Below, one piece after another: positions 44,453 through 54,737 of a DNA stretch of 64,000 bases. Each line of letters starts with the position of its first letter. Positions within the stretch are counted from its first letter, which is position 1. The position numbers were made by a program, and so were the translations under genes. The stretch is from Helicobacter macacae MIT 99-5501 (GTDB lineage: Bacteria; Campylobacterota; Campylobacteria; Campylobacterales; Helicobacteraceae). The stretch covers positions 720,604 through 784,603 of the forward strand of contig NZ_KI669454.1 of the NCBI RefSeq assembly GCF_000507845.1. The letters run 5' to 3'. The notes beneath the pieces are model-generated. The model saw nothing but the letters and a program-made list of their open reading frames with translations, ran no database searches and had not been told where the DNA came from.

Positions 44453-45298
44453 TTATTCTTTTATCTTTATGTAGGTTTTGTTGCCTAGTCGCTCGACTTT
44501 GTCCTTTAGCCCTAGCAAGTCTTCAGCGTGTCCTAGATAAAATGTCCCACCCATCTTTAGATGCGCAAAAAGTTTGTGAAGTATTTTTTCTTGGTCGGCG
44601 ATTTTGAAATAAATCAAAATATTGCGACAAAAAATTATATCAAAGTCGTTTTTGCCAAAGGGATATTTCTCATCAAAAAGATTTAGGTTTTGAAATTTTA
44701 GCATAGATTTTAGCTCTGGTTTTGCTTGGATTTGTAGCGTGCCGTTTGGATTTTCACATATAGTGTCAAAGTATTTTTCCATATTTACCCAATTTGGCAA
44801 GTGTAGCTTTGGATTGAAAGTGAAAATCCCTTCTTTTGCAAGCTGCAAGACTTTGGTGTCAATATCTGTGGCGATAATTTCTATATCGCTTGATGAGCGG
44901 TAGATTTCTTTGGCATAAAGTGCGGTGGCTGCAATAGAGTATGGCTCTTCGCCTGTGGAGGAAGCAGCACAATAGATTTTGATACGAAAATGGCTATTAA
45001 ATAGCTGTGGCATCGCTCTATCAAGCATATCTTGGAAATGCACTTTTTCGCGGAAAAAGTCGGTTTTGTTTGTGGTAAAAGCATTGATAAAAAGCTGTCT
45101 AGCTTGAGCGTTTTGGCTAGCGATGTCTAAAATATCTTGCACACTTTGGGCGTGGCTAAAGATAGGATTGCGAGTGAGGGAATCTAGGCGATTTTTCATC
45201 ATCGTTTGTTTAGAGTTGTTCTCTAGGTGGATTCCTGTTAGCTCATAGAGATAGCTTTGGATTTTCCTAAAGGATTTTACTATGTCATCGGGTTGCAA
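44453..45298 (-). CDS. cheR: CheR chemoreceptor methyltransferase
   Basis: 281 residues. The N-terminal helical domain (IVKSFRKIQSYLYELTGI) is followed by the SAM-binding domain with FTTNKTDFFREKVHF, CAASSTGEEPYSIA, IEIIATDIDTKVL and FDIIFCRNILIYF. It methylates glutamates of chemoreceptors using SAM. cheB follows after 23 nt. Confidence 0.95.
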   Translation of the reverse strand: MQPDDIVKSFRKIQSYLYELTGIHLENNSKQTMMKNRLDSLTRNPIFSHAQSVQDILDIASQNAQARQLFINAFTTNKTDFFREKVHFQDMLDRAMPQLFNSHFRIKIYCAASSTGEEPYSIAATALYAKEIYRSSSDIEIIATDIDTKVLQLAKEGIFTFNPKLHLPNWVNMEKYFDTICENPNGTLQIQAKPELKSMLKFQNLNLFDEKYPFGKNDFDIIFCRNILIYFKIADQEKILHKLFAHLKMGGTFYLGHAEDLLGLKDKVERLGNKTYIKIKE

Positions 45299-45450
45299 AA
45301 TCTCTCCTTAAAGTTGTCTTTGGCTTTGATTCTTTTGCTTTAGAGTTGTCTTTGCTTTGTCAATTCTTTGTTGGTTTTTGTCAAACAAAGTTTTATATTG
45401 TAGCAAGAATTTTGCAATATTTTTTTCACATTGCTTTCACTTTAGCAAAC

Positions 45451-45456
45451 TATAAT
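45451..45456 (+). promoter_or_regulatory. Putative -10 box of luxS
   Basis: TATAAT in the divergent cheR-luxS gap, 56 nt upstream of the luxS ATG. A TTGCTT at 45431-45436 is a possible but closely spaced -35. Confidence 0.6.
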
Positions 45457-45511
45457 GCAAATTTTACTAAGATTCTTTCTTTATTTCACACTTAACTCTA
45501 AAGGAGAATCT

Positions 45512-46000
45512 ATGCCGTTATTAGATAGTTTTAAGGTAGACCACACCATTATGCCAGCCCCTGCTGTGCGGCTTGCTAAGACTATGGAAACGCCAAAGGG
45601 CGACAAAGTTTGCGTGTTTGACTTGCGTTTTTGCAAGCCAAATGAAGAGATTTTGAGCGAGCGCGGGATTCACACGCTAGAGCACCTTTTTGCAGGGTTT
45701 ATGCGAGAGCATTTAAACACACCAAATGTCGAAATCATCGATATTTCGCCTATGGGTTGTCGCACGGGATTTTATATGAGCGTGATTGGCACACCTAGTG
45801 ATGAGAGCGTCAAAGAAGCGTGGGAGGCGAGTATGAAAGATATTTTGCGAACCGATAAAATTCCAGAGGCAAATAAATTTCAATGTGGCACATATCAAAT
45901 GCACTCACTCAAAGAAGCCCAAGACATCGCTAATGACACGCTAAATAAGGGGATAGGCATAATGGATACCCAAAAGCTTTTGTTAAAAGAGTTTGCGTAA
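45512..46000 (+). CDS. luxS: LuxS, S-ribosylhomocysteine lyase
   Basis: 162 residues from the ATG at 45512 (behind TAAAGGAGAATCT); the frame is open 19 codons further upstream but without a site. Metal ligands H54-x3-H58 (HTLEH) and the [12 protein letters not shown] cysteine are present, plus the active-site region MGCRTGFYM. It cleaves S-ribosylhomocysteine to homocysteine and DPD, the precursor of AI-2. Confidence 0.96.
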   Translation: MPLLDSFKVDHTIMPAPAVRLAKTMETPKGDKVCVFDLRFCKPNEEILSERGIHTLEHLFAGFMREHLNTPNVEIIDISPMGCRTGFYMSVIGTPSDESVKEAWEASMKDILRTDKIPEANKFQCGTYQMHSLKEAQDIANDTLNKGIGIMDTQKLLLKEFA

Positions 46001-46104
46001 AAAGTTTATGCTAGGAATCTAGCTAGATTTTGGCGGCAAGAATCTTTTAGCTTTTTTAGCATTCTTTTGCTTTTGGGTGTTTTGGCTTTGCTTTTGACTT
46101 TTGG

Positions 46105-46139
46105 TGTGCCAAATAATAGTGTGCCAAATAATAGTGTGC
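46105..46139. repeat. Short tandem repeat, 15-nt unit
   Basis: TGTGCCAAATAATAG at 46105-46119 is repeated at 46120-46134, followed by a partial third unit (TGTGC). It lies in the luxS-efflux gap, with no gene over it. Confidence 0.8.
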
Positions 46140-46189
46140 GAAGTAAAATCAAAATGTGATTTCCAAAATGGATTTAAGGAATGTGTAAA

Positions 46190-47749
46190 ATGAGGTTTTT
46201 AGGATTCTTGCGATTTTGTAGTGCGCTAGGCGAGATGCTTTTAGCACTAGCTGTGCTAGGATTTGTCGCATTGGAGTTTGGGGCTTGTGCAAAGCCATAC
46301 AATAGCGAGCGCGTAGGCAAAGAAATATCACTTGGAGAAAATCTACGCAACACCCTAAAAGGCGAAGTGGCACTCCCACATACCAATGCCAAAAAAGATA
46401 GCACCAAACAAGACGTAAGCGCACAAAAAAGCGATAATGGCTTAGACTATGTCGAAAGCCTGCTTTTCCTCATCAATGATAATAGACTAAAATCCTTGCT
46501 CCAAACCGCACTACAAAACAACACAAATATCCTAACGCTTACTTCTCAAATCGCCCAAGCAAGGGAATCTCTAGGGCTTGCAAATGCAAATATGCTACCT
46601 AAGCTATCATTTAATATGGGGCATAATTTTTCAAGCGGAAATTACAGCAGATACCAAATAAACTACAATCAAAACACACTAAATGCCAATCTATCGCTAT
46701 CGTGGGAGATTGATTTGTTTGGCAAACTAAACTCACTGCGCAAATCTCAAAAATATCAATACCTTGCCACTATCTCAAACCTAGAAGCCGCAAAGGTAAG
46801 CCTAATAGGCGAAATAGCTACCAACTACTACACGCTTATAAAAACACACAATGCGCGACTTCGAGCCGAGCAAATCCTGCAAAATAATGAGAGAATCCTA
46901 TCTCTTTCAAGGGAAAAATACGAGCTAGGCTTGCTAGATATTTCTACCCTTAGCCCGCTTGTAAGCTCACTCTCTACTGCCAAATCCAATCTAAACGCCC
47001 TAAAGCTACAAGAAGAGCAGACAAGAAACGCTCTTTTGGTGCTACTAAATAGCTTAGATTCTGCGATTTTAGATGAAATAATCCAAAGTGAGGAGGTGGT
47101 GGAATTTAGCGAAGCAAAAATCCCTATTATATCAGAGCTTCCTCAAGAGATTTTGTTAAATAGAGAAGATGTAAAATCAAGCATTGCCACGCTAAATGCG
47201 CAAATTATGCTAAAAGATTCCAAAAAAGCCGCGCTTTTCCCCACTATCTCGCTTGGTGGGAGTTTGGGACAGATTTTATATTCTACAAGGGGGGCGGGCA
47301 GTCTTATTTGGCAGATTACAAGCTCGCTTACTGCCCCGCTACTAAACCGCGCAACGCTTACCAAAGACTACAAAATCCAAAAAGAATCTACAAAACAAGC
47401 CTACTACACGCTAGAAAACACTCTCCGCACTGCACTAGGCGAAGTCGAAAACGCACTAACACAAGTAAATACCGCAAAAGATTCCTTAAAAGCACAAATG
47501 CAAAGTTTTGCTATCTCAAAAGAGCTAATCGACACTGCACACAATAGCTACACGCTGGGAATGCAAAATGAGGACACTTACCTTAGCCAAGAAAACACAT
47601 TTCTAAACGCATATCAAAGCCTTGATGAAGCAAAATTTGCCCAAGTAAATGCCATAATCGTGCTGTATAAGGCATTTGGTGGGAAGCTAACCTCGCCAAA
47701 TATACCAAACGCGCTATCATCAAATGAGGTTGTCCAAAATACACAATAA
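46190..47749 (+). CDS. Outer membrane efflux lipoprotein (TolC/NodT family)
   Basis: 519 residues from the ATG at 46190 (TTAAGGA with good spacing; the ATG at 46181 is too close). Lipoprotein-type signal ends LEFGACAKPYN. Two TolC-like repeats of long helices (ALQNNTNILTLTSQIAQARESLG ... and NREDVKSSIATLNAQIMLKDSKKAALFPTISLGGSLG) are visible. It should form the outer membrane channel of an RND or ABC exporter, but no periplasmic adaptor or pump gene is adjacent, so the partner is encoded elsewhere. Confidence 0.88.
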   Translation: MRFLGFLRFCSALGEMLLALAVLGFVALEFGACAKPYNSERVGKEISLGENLRNTLKGEVALPHTNAKKDSTKQDVSAQKSDNGLDYVESLLFLINDNRLKSLLQTALQNNTNILTLTSQIAQARESLGLANANMLPKLSFNMGHNFSSGNYSRYQINYNQNTLNANLSLSWEIDLFGKLNSLRKSQKYQYLATISNLEAAKVSLIGEIATNYYTLIKTHNARLRAEQILQNNERILSLSREKYELGLLDISTLSPLVSSLSTAKSNLNALKLQEEQTRNALLVLLNSLDSAILDEIIQSEEVVEFSEAKIPIISELPQEILLNREDVKSSIATLNAQIMLKDSKKAALFPTISLGGSLGQILYSTRGAGSLIWQITSSLTAPLLNRATLTKDYKIQKESTKQAYYTLENTLRTALGEVENALTQVNTAKDSLKAQMQSFAISKELIDTAHNSYTLGMQNEDTYLSQENTFLNAYQSLDEAKFAQVNAIIVLYKAFGGKLTSPNIPNALSSNEVVQNTQ

Positions 47750-47816
47750 CTCACTATTGCAAAAGTAATTAAATAGACTAAAGCAAAAGCACAAAAATAA
47801 AACCACAAGCAATAGT

Positions 47817-47867
47817 GCAAAAATATACACAAAAATGCAAAATTGGTATTTTTGTGTATATTTTTGC
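47817..47867 (+). terminator. Strong stem-loop downstream of the efflux gene
   Basis: A 20-bp perfect inverted repeat (GCAAAAATATACACAAAAAT at 47817-47836, complement at 47848-47867) with an 11-nt loop, followed by GTTTTTCTC. It separates the efflux gene from the TonB receptor. Confidence 0.75.
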
Positions 47868-48009
47868 GTTTTTCTCATTATGTGCTGGATTTTAAGAGAT
47901 TGTGAAAATTATTTGCATTTTTTGTGAAAATTTATAAATTTTTAAGCTAGAAAACATAATAATTCGCGCTTTATATCTTTATGCTTTTGCATAAATTTAA
48001 GGATACCAA

Positions 48010-50391
48010 ATGTCTCTCCTCACAAATAATAGCACCCAAAAAACTTCTCTCAAAAAGACTTCACAAAGCACAAAACAAGCCCCAAACATCACAAAACTTA
48101 TGAGTTCTGCTATGTTTGTAGCGATTTTTTCTACCGCACTTACTGCAAATAACCTACTCGCAAGCAATTTAGTTGCGGGGGGGGGGGGGGCGATAATTCT
48201 CTAATCCCACAAAAATCTAAGCAAGATTTTATGCAGGATTTTACACAAAATAATTCTGCCAAAAACGACTCAACTAAGAATGATTCCACAAAAGAAGTGG
48301 ATAAAGAAGTAGATTTGGCAGATTCTGCTCTAGGGCAAACTACCACCGATACAAACCACAACCTACAAAATCCACACCTTAGCGATGACTTCATAAGAGC
48401 ACCCAAAAACGACTCAAAAAATGACAACATAGAAACGCACACTTTAGAAAGAGTAACCACTTATAGCACAGCAAAATCTCAAAGAGAGATTTTTGATGAA
48501 AATAACAATATCGCTTCTGTCAGCGGGGAAGCACTCCAAAAGCTAAATATCCAAAATTCAAAAGATTTAAGCCAAGTGTTCTCTGGACTTTATATCACAA
48601 ATTCAGGCGGTAGCGCGTATCCAAGTATCACTTTTAGGGGATTGCATACAAGCTATTATTATAGTCCTAGTATGCGGCTATATGTCGATGGTGTCCCACA
48701 AGATATTTTCTTTATCAATCAAGAATTGCTAGATGTAGAAAATGTCGAAATTTTTAAAGGAATGAGTGGCACACTCTATGGCGAAAATGCCCAAGCAGGA
48801 ATAATATCTATAAATTCAAACTTCATTAGCAACAAAACCAAAGCAACGCTAAGCACAACTTTTGGCAATCTTGATAGAACCGTTATGGGTAGCGCAAGCG
48901 GGAGTATCATAAAGGACAAATTATATGCCAAGCTAAGTTTTAAGCATAGCGATTTTTTAGGACAAGTAAAAGACTCACAAACAGGGGCAAAAGCCGATAC
49001 TTCTAGCTCAAATCTAGCTCGCGCTTCGCTTTCTTATGATGATGGCAAATATTATGCGGGTTTAGATTATTTTTTTGACAAAAGCACAAATCACGACTTT
49101 TTCTACCTAAGCGATAGCGAGCTAACAAGCAAAGATAATCTTACGCATAATTTTGGCACTTATGGTGTGCCAAGTATTTATCGCACTATCCAAACCTACG
49201 CCCTAAAGGCAGGCTACCAAAGCGAAAATATCAATCTAAGAAATGTCTTTAGCGTGCAAGATAGACAAATGCCAATCACAAACTTTGGTAGCACTTGGGA
49301 AGAAAACCAAATGCAGTTTAGTGATGAGCTAAAAATCACCCAAACTTATGCAAATAACTCAACCTCTCTTTATGGAGCGTTTTTTTCAATATAGTGATTT
49401 TAGACATCATTTTGTCAAAGATAGCACTAGGCTAGGCGATAATAACGCGCTAAAAAACTTTGCGTTAGCAATTTTTAGCGACCACAAAATCATTTTGCCA
49501 GCAAACTTTGAGATAAGTCTAGGTGTGCGCTACCAATACAACAATAACCACATAAACTACACAAAAGGCGCGACAAGCACCAATAGCGTAAATAGCTTCT
49601 CTAGCAAAGTAGATTTTCACAATTACAGCCTAAGAAGTGCACTGTCATACAATCTCTTTAATGACCATAAATTTTACATTTCTGCTTCGCGTGGGTTTAA
49701 AACAGGTGGATTCCCAAATGCGATTTTTTCTCAAGGTTATAGCAATTATTTTAAGCCAGAGACAAACTACACCGCAGAAATCGGCTACAAGGGATTTTTT
49801 TGGCAAGATAGAATCTATATAAATGCGGATTATTTTTTACTCTACACGAAAAATCAACAATGGAATGTGTTAATCAATGATACCCCACCTCTTAGTGCGA
49901 TAGGAAATCTAGGCAATCAAATCTCGCACGGATTTGAGTTTGAGGGGAAATTATACTTTTTGCGTGATAGCTTTTTTATGCTAAATTTTGCCTACATTGA
50001 TGCAAGATATGCCAAAGGCACACGCGTGCCACGCACAGGGCAAAATTTGGGCGGAATGCAAGTGCAGTTTTTGCCAAAATTTAGCCTAAATGCAAACATA
50101 GATACGATTATTTGGCGTAGCAAAATAGCAAATATTTTTCTAAATGCCTCTCTATCGTTTTATTCTCGTATATATTTTTCTGAAACGCATAAATATTCTC
50201 AAGCACCTTACGCGCTGTTTAATTTCGGTGCAAGGGCAGAATTTAGCAAGTATCTAACACTCTCACTAAGCGTGATGAATGCGACAAATACATTGTATGA
50301 TTCCTATGGATACCTCACAACAGCAGGAGCGCGACAACACCAAATAGGAAAGCTAAGAAGCATAAGTGCAACACTTAGTGCGAAGTTTTAG
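48010..50391 (+). pseudogene. TonB-dependent receptor, off by G14 tract and T7 frameshift
   Basis: One receptor gene in three frames. Segment 1 (48010-48204) encodes the signal peptide region (LMSSAMFVAIFSTALTANNL), then runs into a G14 tract and stops. Segment 2 (from about 48192) carries the plug domain (TTYSTAKSQ, LYVDGVPQDIFFINQELLDVENVEIFKG). It stops at 49394 just after T7 (49380-49386). Segment 3 (to 50391) holds the C-terminal barrel ending ISATLSAKF. A tract of 12 or 15 G joins segment 1 to 2, and six instead of seven T joins 2 to 3. It would import iron-siderophore, haem or another metal complex, with the PepSY gene following. Called here as phase-off or decayed; it is not certain which. 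Confidence 0.85.
48177..48190 (+). repeat. G14 phase-variation tract in TonB receptor gene
   Basis: Fourteen consecutive G directly after the signal-peptide coding region, at codon 56 or so. The downstream frame is open up to the tract (DNSLIPQKSKQ), so length changes alone would switch this junction. Confidence 0.9.
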
Positions 50392-50432
50392 CTACTTTAA
50401 TATTTGCAAAAAACGACAAAACACAACGCAAA

Positions 50433-51065
50433 ATGAAAAAGCTAAAAAATATTGTCAAAAAACACCGCTCCAAACTTTTGGCATTGCATATTTATATTAG
50501 TTTATTTTTTATTCCATTGGCACTAATGTATAAAATCACGGGAATCGTGTGTATATTTGGGTATTTTGGTGGAGTAGATAGGCAAGTGGTGGTATTAGAT
50601 GAATTACAAAGGGCATATTTGCAAGGATTTGACTTCCCGCTTGGGATACAATCTAAACCTAGCCAAAGAGAATCCGCTAGGGCGCAGATTTTGGCACTTT
50701 TGGCACAATCCCAAAACATAAACCAAAATCTAGCTATTCCATTTAGCACCCAAATCAAAGATTCTAGGGATAAAAATAGCTTCATACTTGGTGGGACAAA
50801 TCATAGCATTGAGATTGTAAAATCTAATCCTAGCGAAATCATCATCTATCGTAATGATTTTTTGGCAAATCTTATGGCATTGCATTTTAATCGCGCTGGA
50901 TTTTGGTTTGGTGCGCTATCGTTTTGCTTTGTAGTGTTTATGGGGATTACTTACATTACAGGGCTTTTAATGTGCGATTTTAAGCACAATGGCAAAAAAT
51001 ATACACTTACTATGCTGCTAGGTTTTGTCATAAGTGCGACACTAGGAGTGTATGGATTGGTATAA
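50433..51065 (+). CDS. PepSY-type inner membrane protein linked to TonB receptor
   Basis: 210 residues. Three to four hydrophobic segments: ALHIYISLFFIPLALMYKITGI near the N-terminus, then FWFGALSFCFVVFMGITYITGLL and TMLLGFVISATLGVYGL at the C-terminus. This is the layout of PepSY-associated membrane proteins that accompany siderophore receptors and may reduce iron chelates. It is about half the length of full PepSY_TM proteins. It lies 41 nt after the receptor. Confidence 0.75.
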   Translation: MKKLKNIVKKHRSKLLALHIYISLFFIPLALMYKITGIVCIFGYFGGVDRQVVVLDELQRAYLQGFDFPLGIQSKPSQRESARAQILALLAQSQNINQNLAIPFSTQIKDSRDKNSFILGGTNHSIEIVKSNPSEIIIYRNDFLANLMALHFNRAGFWFGALSFCFVVFMGITYITGLLMCDFKHNGKKYTLTMLLGFVISATLGVYGLV

Positions 51066-51120
51066 TGCACCACCACAAAGGCAATGACAATTAAGGCAGA
51101 ACAAGGGCAAAGGATAAAGC

Positions 51121-51167
51121 AAAATCTAAAAACGCTTGGCACAAATTTGTAAGCGTTTTTAGATTTT
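51121..51167 (+). terminator. Strong stem-loop downstream of the PepSY gene
   Basis: A 17-bp perfect inverted repeat (AAAATCTAAAAACGCTT at 51121-51137, complement at 51151-51167) with a 13-nt loop, 56 nt after the PepSY stop. It ends in GTTTTTAGATTTT. Confidence 0.8.
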
Positions 51168-51286
51168 GTGAAAAAATAGTGTAAAATACAGCTTTTTTAA
51201 GATTTAATTTCAAAGCAAAATAACTAAGCAAAAAAAATAAAAGCAATAGGGCGAAAAGCACTCAAAATGCAAAATAAGGACTTGGT

Positions 51287-52273
51287 ATGCAAAACAAAAA
51301 TCACCCACAAACCAAAAAAGAAGCGATGATAAGCAAAATCAAGCAAGCAAAGGGATTAAAGAAATTTTGGCTTTTTATCGTGTTTGGGGCATTGCTTTTT
51401 CTAAGCGGTAACTCTATGGCAAATCCACCCAAATGGTTTCTAACCCCAAAAAGTGCTAGCGACACACTCTATGGACTAGGAATGGGAGATAGCCTAGCAA
51501 AAGCAAAAGCGCAAGCTGCAAATGATTTGGCTCAAAGCGTGCAAACCCAAGTAAAATCAAACATAAACATAACAAATAGTGCGATAAATGATAGCTTTGA
51601 TTCTAGTATGGAGCAAAATATCTCTCTTAGCACAGCGATGCTAGATTTGCAAAATCTAAAAATCACGCAAAAATCTCACTCAAAAGGCACATACTATGTC
51701 GAAGTCGCTATCGCCAAAAAAGACATAGCAATGCCGATAAAAGCGCGACTAGAGCAAGGGCTAGATAGGCTAGAATCTCTGCCAAAAACTTGTGCTAGTC
51801 TAAGCCTAAAAGATTTTGCTTCCTTGCAAAAAGAGCTAAAAAACGCTAGAGAATCTAGTGCTATTTTGCGGGCTTTGGGCTTTGTGGGAGCGGATTTTGA
51901 GGCGTTTGAGGAGCTACAAAAAGCAAATGCACCAAAGCCAAAGCTAAAAGTAGAGATAAACTCTCAAGGCGAAAAATCTTTGCAAAGCGATAAGTCTGTA
52001 TTTTTAGGAGAGATAGCGAAATTTGCTCGTATCACAGATGAGCCAAATACTCACAAACTAGAGATTGAAGCTACTCTATCAGGTGAGGGCAAAAGCACGA
52101 GGATAGAGCTAAAAACTGTGATGAAAGATTGCGCAGACAATGTGGTGTGGGAAACAAATTTTAGCGAAACCCAAGCAAATAAAAATCAAGCTATAAAACG
52201 CGCGGGTATCGTGCTGTATAAGAGGCTTTTAGATTTTAGTGGTGGCACACAAAGCGGGATTCCTAAAATCTAG
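51287..52273 (+). CDS. LPP20-family envelope protein
   Basis: 328 residues. A basic N-terminus precedes a membrane/signal segment (FWLFIVFGALLFLSGNSMA). Then follows the LPP20 signature region PPKWFLTPKSASDTLYGLGMGDSLAKAKAQAANDLAQSV, with alanine-rich helix and strands. No lipobox is seen, so it may be a periplasmic or anchored member rather than a lipoprotein. The C-terminal half (KLEIEATLSGEGKSTRIELKT) is a second mixed domain. Role unknown; the family includes H. pylori Lpp20. Confidence 0.82.
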   Translation: MQNKNHPQTKKEAMISKIKQAKGLKKFWLFIVFGALLFLSGNSMANPPKWFLTPKSASDTLYGLGMGDSLAKAKAQAANDLAQSVQTQVKSNINITNSAINDSFDSSMEQNISLSTAMLDLQNLKITQKSHSKGTYYVEVAIAKKDIAMPIKARLEQGLDRLESLPKTCASLSLKDFASLQKELKNARESSAILRALGFVGADFEAFEELQKANAPKPKLKVEINSQGEKSLQSDKSVFLGEIAKFARITDEPNTHKLEIEATLSGEGKSTRIELKTVMKDCADNVVWETNFSETQANKNQAIKRAGIVLYKRLLDFSGGTQSGIPKI

Positions 52274-52656
52274 CCAAAATCTAAAACTTGATTTTGCTTT
52301 TTTTCCTTAGGCGTTGGCTTGATTTTGTAAAGTGCAGGTTTAAATGCGGGTTTTAAAAGCGTGCAAAAACACACAAAATCACACCAAAATACACAAAAGA
52401 CAAAGCACAATCAAAAAATATGCAAATTTTTTATTAGAATTTTGCAAAGATTTTTCAAAACCGCTCTATATCGGCAAAAATTACCACAAATTTGCCACAA
52501 AGTGCATATTTTGCAAATGTTTTTATTTCTTTGTGCTATAATTTTCACATTTTCCAAAAACTAATGTTTTGGATTCTTGCGGATTCCTGCGTGGCTTTTT
52601 CGCAGGGTTTCTATCCAAAGATTCCCAAAAGATTTTTTGAATGCAAAGGATTTTAG
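52274..52656. other. Intergenic region with promoter of the next gene
   Basis: AT-rich gap without a gene; two overlapping plus-strand short frames are shadows in A/C-rich DNA. An extended -10 (TGCTATAAT, TATAAT at 52537-52542) lies 115 nt upstream of the ATG at 52657, giving a long leader. Confidence 0.55.
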
Positions 52657-53451
52657 ATGGGTTTTGCAAAATATTTCATCGTTGGACTTTTGGCAATCGG
52701 GCTTTTTGTCGGTGGCGCGTTTTTCGTGCGATTGGTAGAGCAAAAAGACAGCTTTCTTGGCAACAAAGAAAAATCCCACTTCTCACAAACTCTCACTTCA
52801 CAAAAACAACTTCCTATTGAACTTTATGTCGGTGCATTTGGCTTCAAAGCGCAAAAAAAGGAGCTAAGCACACAAGAAAAACAACTCATCAAGAGCACAC
52901 TCTCAAGTGTGCTAGAGCGAGTGAGAAAAGAGCAAAACTGCAATGGAGGGGAGTTTGATTTGCAAAATGAAAATCAAGGTAATGCCGATAAAGAACCAGA
53001 TTTGCGCGGTGTGATAGAGTGTAAATTTGACAAAGAAGAGTTTAAAAACTATCAAGCGATGATAAAAGACATTGATTATCTTGCGCTAAAAAGTGGCGTG
53101 GTATCCCTCGCAAACTACGGCATTGAGCCTATCATCACTAGCGAGCAGCTATCTATCTCAAGCAAAGAAGCATACGCAAATCTATCCCAAGAGATAAAAA
53201 AACAAAAAAGTGCCATAGAGGGTGGGTTTGGCGTGAAGTGTAGCGTGGAGCGTGTGGAATTTTTTGATGATAGCTATCGGCAAAATCTACAAGGTCATCA
53301 TAGTGCTGTGCTGAGCGATATGGGGGCAAATGCCATAAATGGTGCAAATGCAGGTGGCAAAAGAGAATCTAGTCTAGATGATTTTACGCTTCCTTTGCAA
53401 AGCAGCAAAAATGTCGAGTTTAAGTCTTTCATCTCGTTTCAATGCAAGTAA
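52657..53451 (+). CDS. Membrane-anchored periplasmic protein, unknown function
   Basis: 264 residues. A single N-terminal membrane helix (YFIVGLLAIGLFVGGAFFVRLV) is followed by a long periplasmic part of mixed charge with two small cysteine-containing segments (NCNGGEF, VIECKFD, GVKCSVERVEFF, FISFQCK). No catalytic motif is recognised. It is immediately upstream of hisC on the same strand with an 81-nt gap. I do not recognise the family. Confidence 0.75.
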   Translation: MGFAKYFIVGLLAIGLFVGGAFFVRLVEQKDSFLGNKEKSHFSQTLTSQKQLPIELYVGAFGFKAQKKELSTQEKQLIKSTLSSVLERVRKEQNCNGGEFDLQNENQGNADKEPDLRGVIECKFDKEEFKNYQAMIKDIDYLALKSGVVSLANYGIEPIITSEQLSISSKEAYANLSQEIKKQKSAIEGGFGVKCSVERVEFFDDSYRQNLQGHHSAVLSDMGANAINGANAGGKRESSLDDFTLPLQSSKNVEFKSFISFQCK

Positions 53452-53532
53452 TTTTGGCAGATGATTTAATATTAAGATTTTGCAAAATGATTTGCCAAAG
53501 TCTATATAAAAAAATCTAGGGGTAGTGAGGCA

Positions 53533-54708
53533 ATGCGCTTTAACACAGAGCTAGAACATATCGCCACTTATCAAGCGGGCAAACCCATAGAAGAGGTGGT
53601 GCGAAATTTTGGCTTAAAAGAGAGTGATATTATCAAGCTAGCTAGCAATGAAAATCCTTTCTCTAGCTCGCCACGCGTGATAGAAGCACTGCAAGCAAAT
53701 GCCAAAAAAGCTCATCTCTACCCTGATGATTCTATGCTAGCACTAAAAGAAGCATTAGCACAGCGATTTGGCGTGGGAGTAGAAAATCTAATCATAGGCT
53801 CTGGCAGCGACCAAGTCATCGAAATGTGCGTGAGGGCAAAAGAAAACGCACACGATAAATCAGACAAAGCCAAAAGTGAAGCACACAAAAGCCAAGAAAA
53901 CACGCAAAAGCCAGCCGTCCTTATGTCTGGCGTTACATTTGCTATGTATGAGATATATGCCAAAATCGCGGGCTTTAGGATTCTCCGCACACAGAGCAAC
54001 TCGCATAATCTAGCCGAATTTGAAGCCAAGCTAGAATCTAACCCTGAAATTATTTTCCTATGCGTGCCAAACAACCCACTAGGAGAGTGTCTAGATGCAA
54101 AGCAAGTCTATGAGTTCTTAGAGTGTGCTAAAAGCAAATCCCCTCAAAGCCTTGTGCTTATTGATGGGGCGTATCAAGAGTTTGCTTCTTTTAAAGACTC
54201 TGCCAAAGCTATCTCTCCGCAAAAAATCACTCAACACTTTCCAAATGCTATCTATCTAGGGACTTTTTCTAAGGCTTATGGACTAGGTGGTATGCGCGTG
54301 GGATATGGCATAGCAAGTGCGGAGATTATCGCTACGCTACACAAAGTGCGCCCACCTTTTAATATCACTACTCTTAGCCTTATCGCCGCTATTGAAGCAC
54401 TTAAAGATGATGATTTTATAAAAAGCTGTATAAAAGAGAATTTTAATCAAATGAAGCGGTATGAGGATTTTGCAGTGTCTAAAAATATAGAATATATCCC
54501 ATCTTTTACAAATTTTATCACTTTTGTTTTGCCAAAAGAGATAGATTCTAGCGAAGTGTGTGAGCGACTTTTGAGGGAGGGCATAATTATCCGCAATCTT
54601 GCAAGCTACAAAATGAATGCTTGCAGAATCACTATCGGGCTAGATTCTCAAAACACACGAGTGTTGCAGTGCCTAGATAGAGTATTATCAAGCGTGCAAA
54701 AAGCATAA
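53533..54708 (+). CDS. hisC: Histidinol-phosphate aminotransferase (HisC)
   Basis: 391 residues. PLP-lysine motif [38 protein letters not shown] and [12 protein letters not shown] are those of HisC. It transfers an amino group in histidine synthesis. A Lys/Ala/Asp/Glu/Ser-rich insertion ([20 protein letters not shown]) lies in a surface loop near residue 115. It is followed by fliF after 29 nt. Confidence 0.93.
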   Translation: MRFNTELEHIATYQAGKPIEEVVRNFGLKESDIIKLASNENPFSSSPRVIEALQANAKKAHLYPDDSMLALKEALAQRFGVGVENLIIGSGSDQVIEMCVRAKENAHDKSDKAKSEAHKSQENTQKPAVLMSGVTFAMYEIYAKIAGFRILRTQSNSHNLAEFEAKLESNPEIIFLCVPNNPLGECLDAKQVYEFLECAKSKSPQSLVLIDGAYQEFASFKDSAKAISPQKITQHFPNAIYLGTFSKAYGLGGMRVGYGIASAEIIATLHKVRPPFNITTLSLIAAIEALKDDDFIKSCIKENFNQMKRYEDFAVSKNIEYIPSFTNFITFVLPKEIDSSEVCERLLREGIIIRNLASYKMNACRITIGLDSQNTRVLQCLDRVLSSVQKA

Positions 54709-54737
54709 AATAGCAAAAACAACAAAAAGGATAGCAA

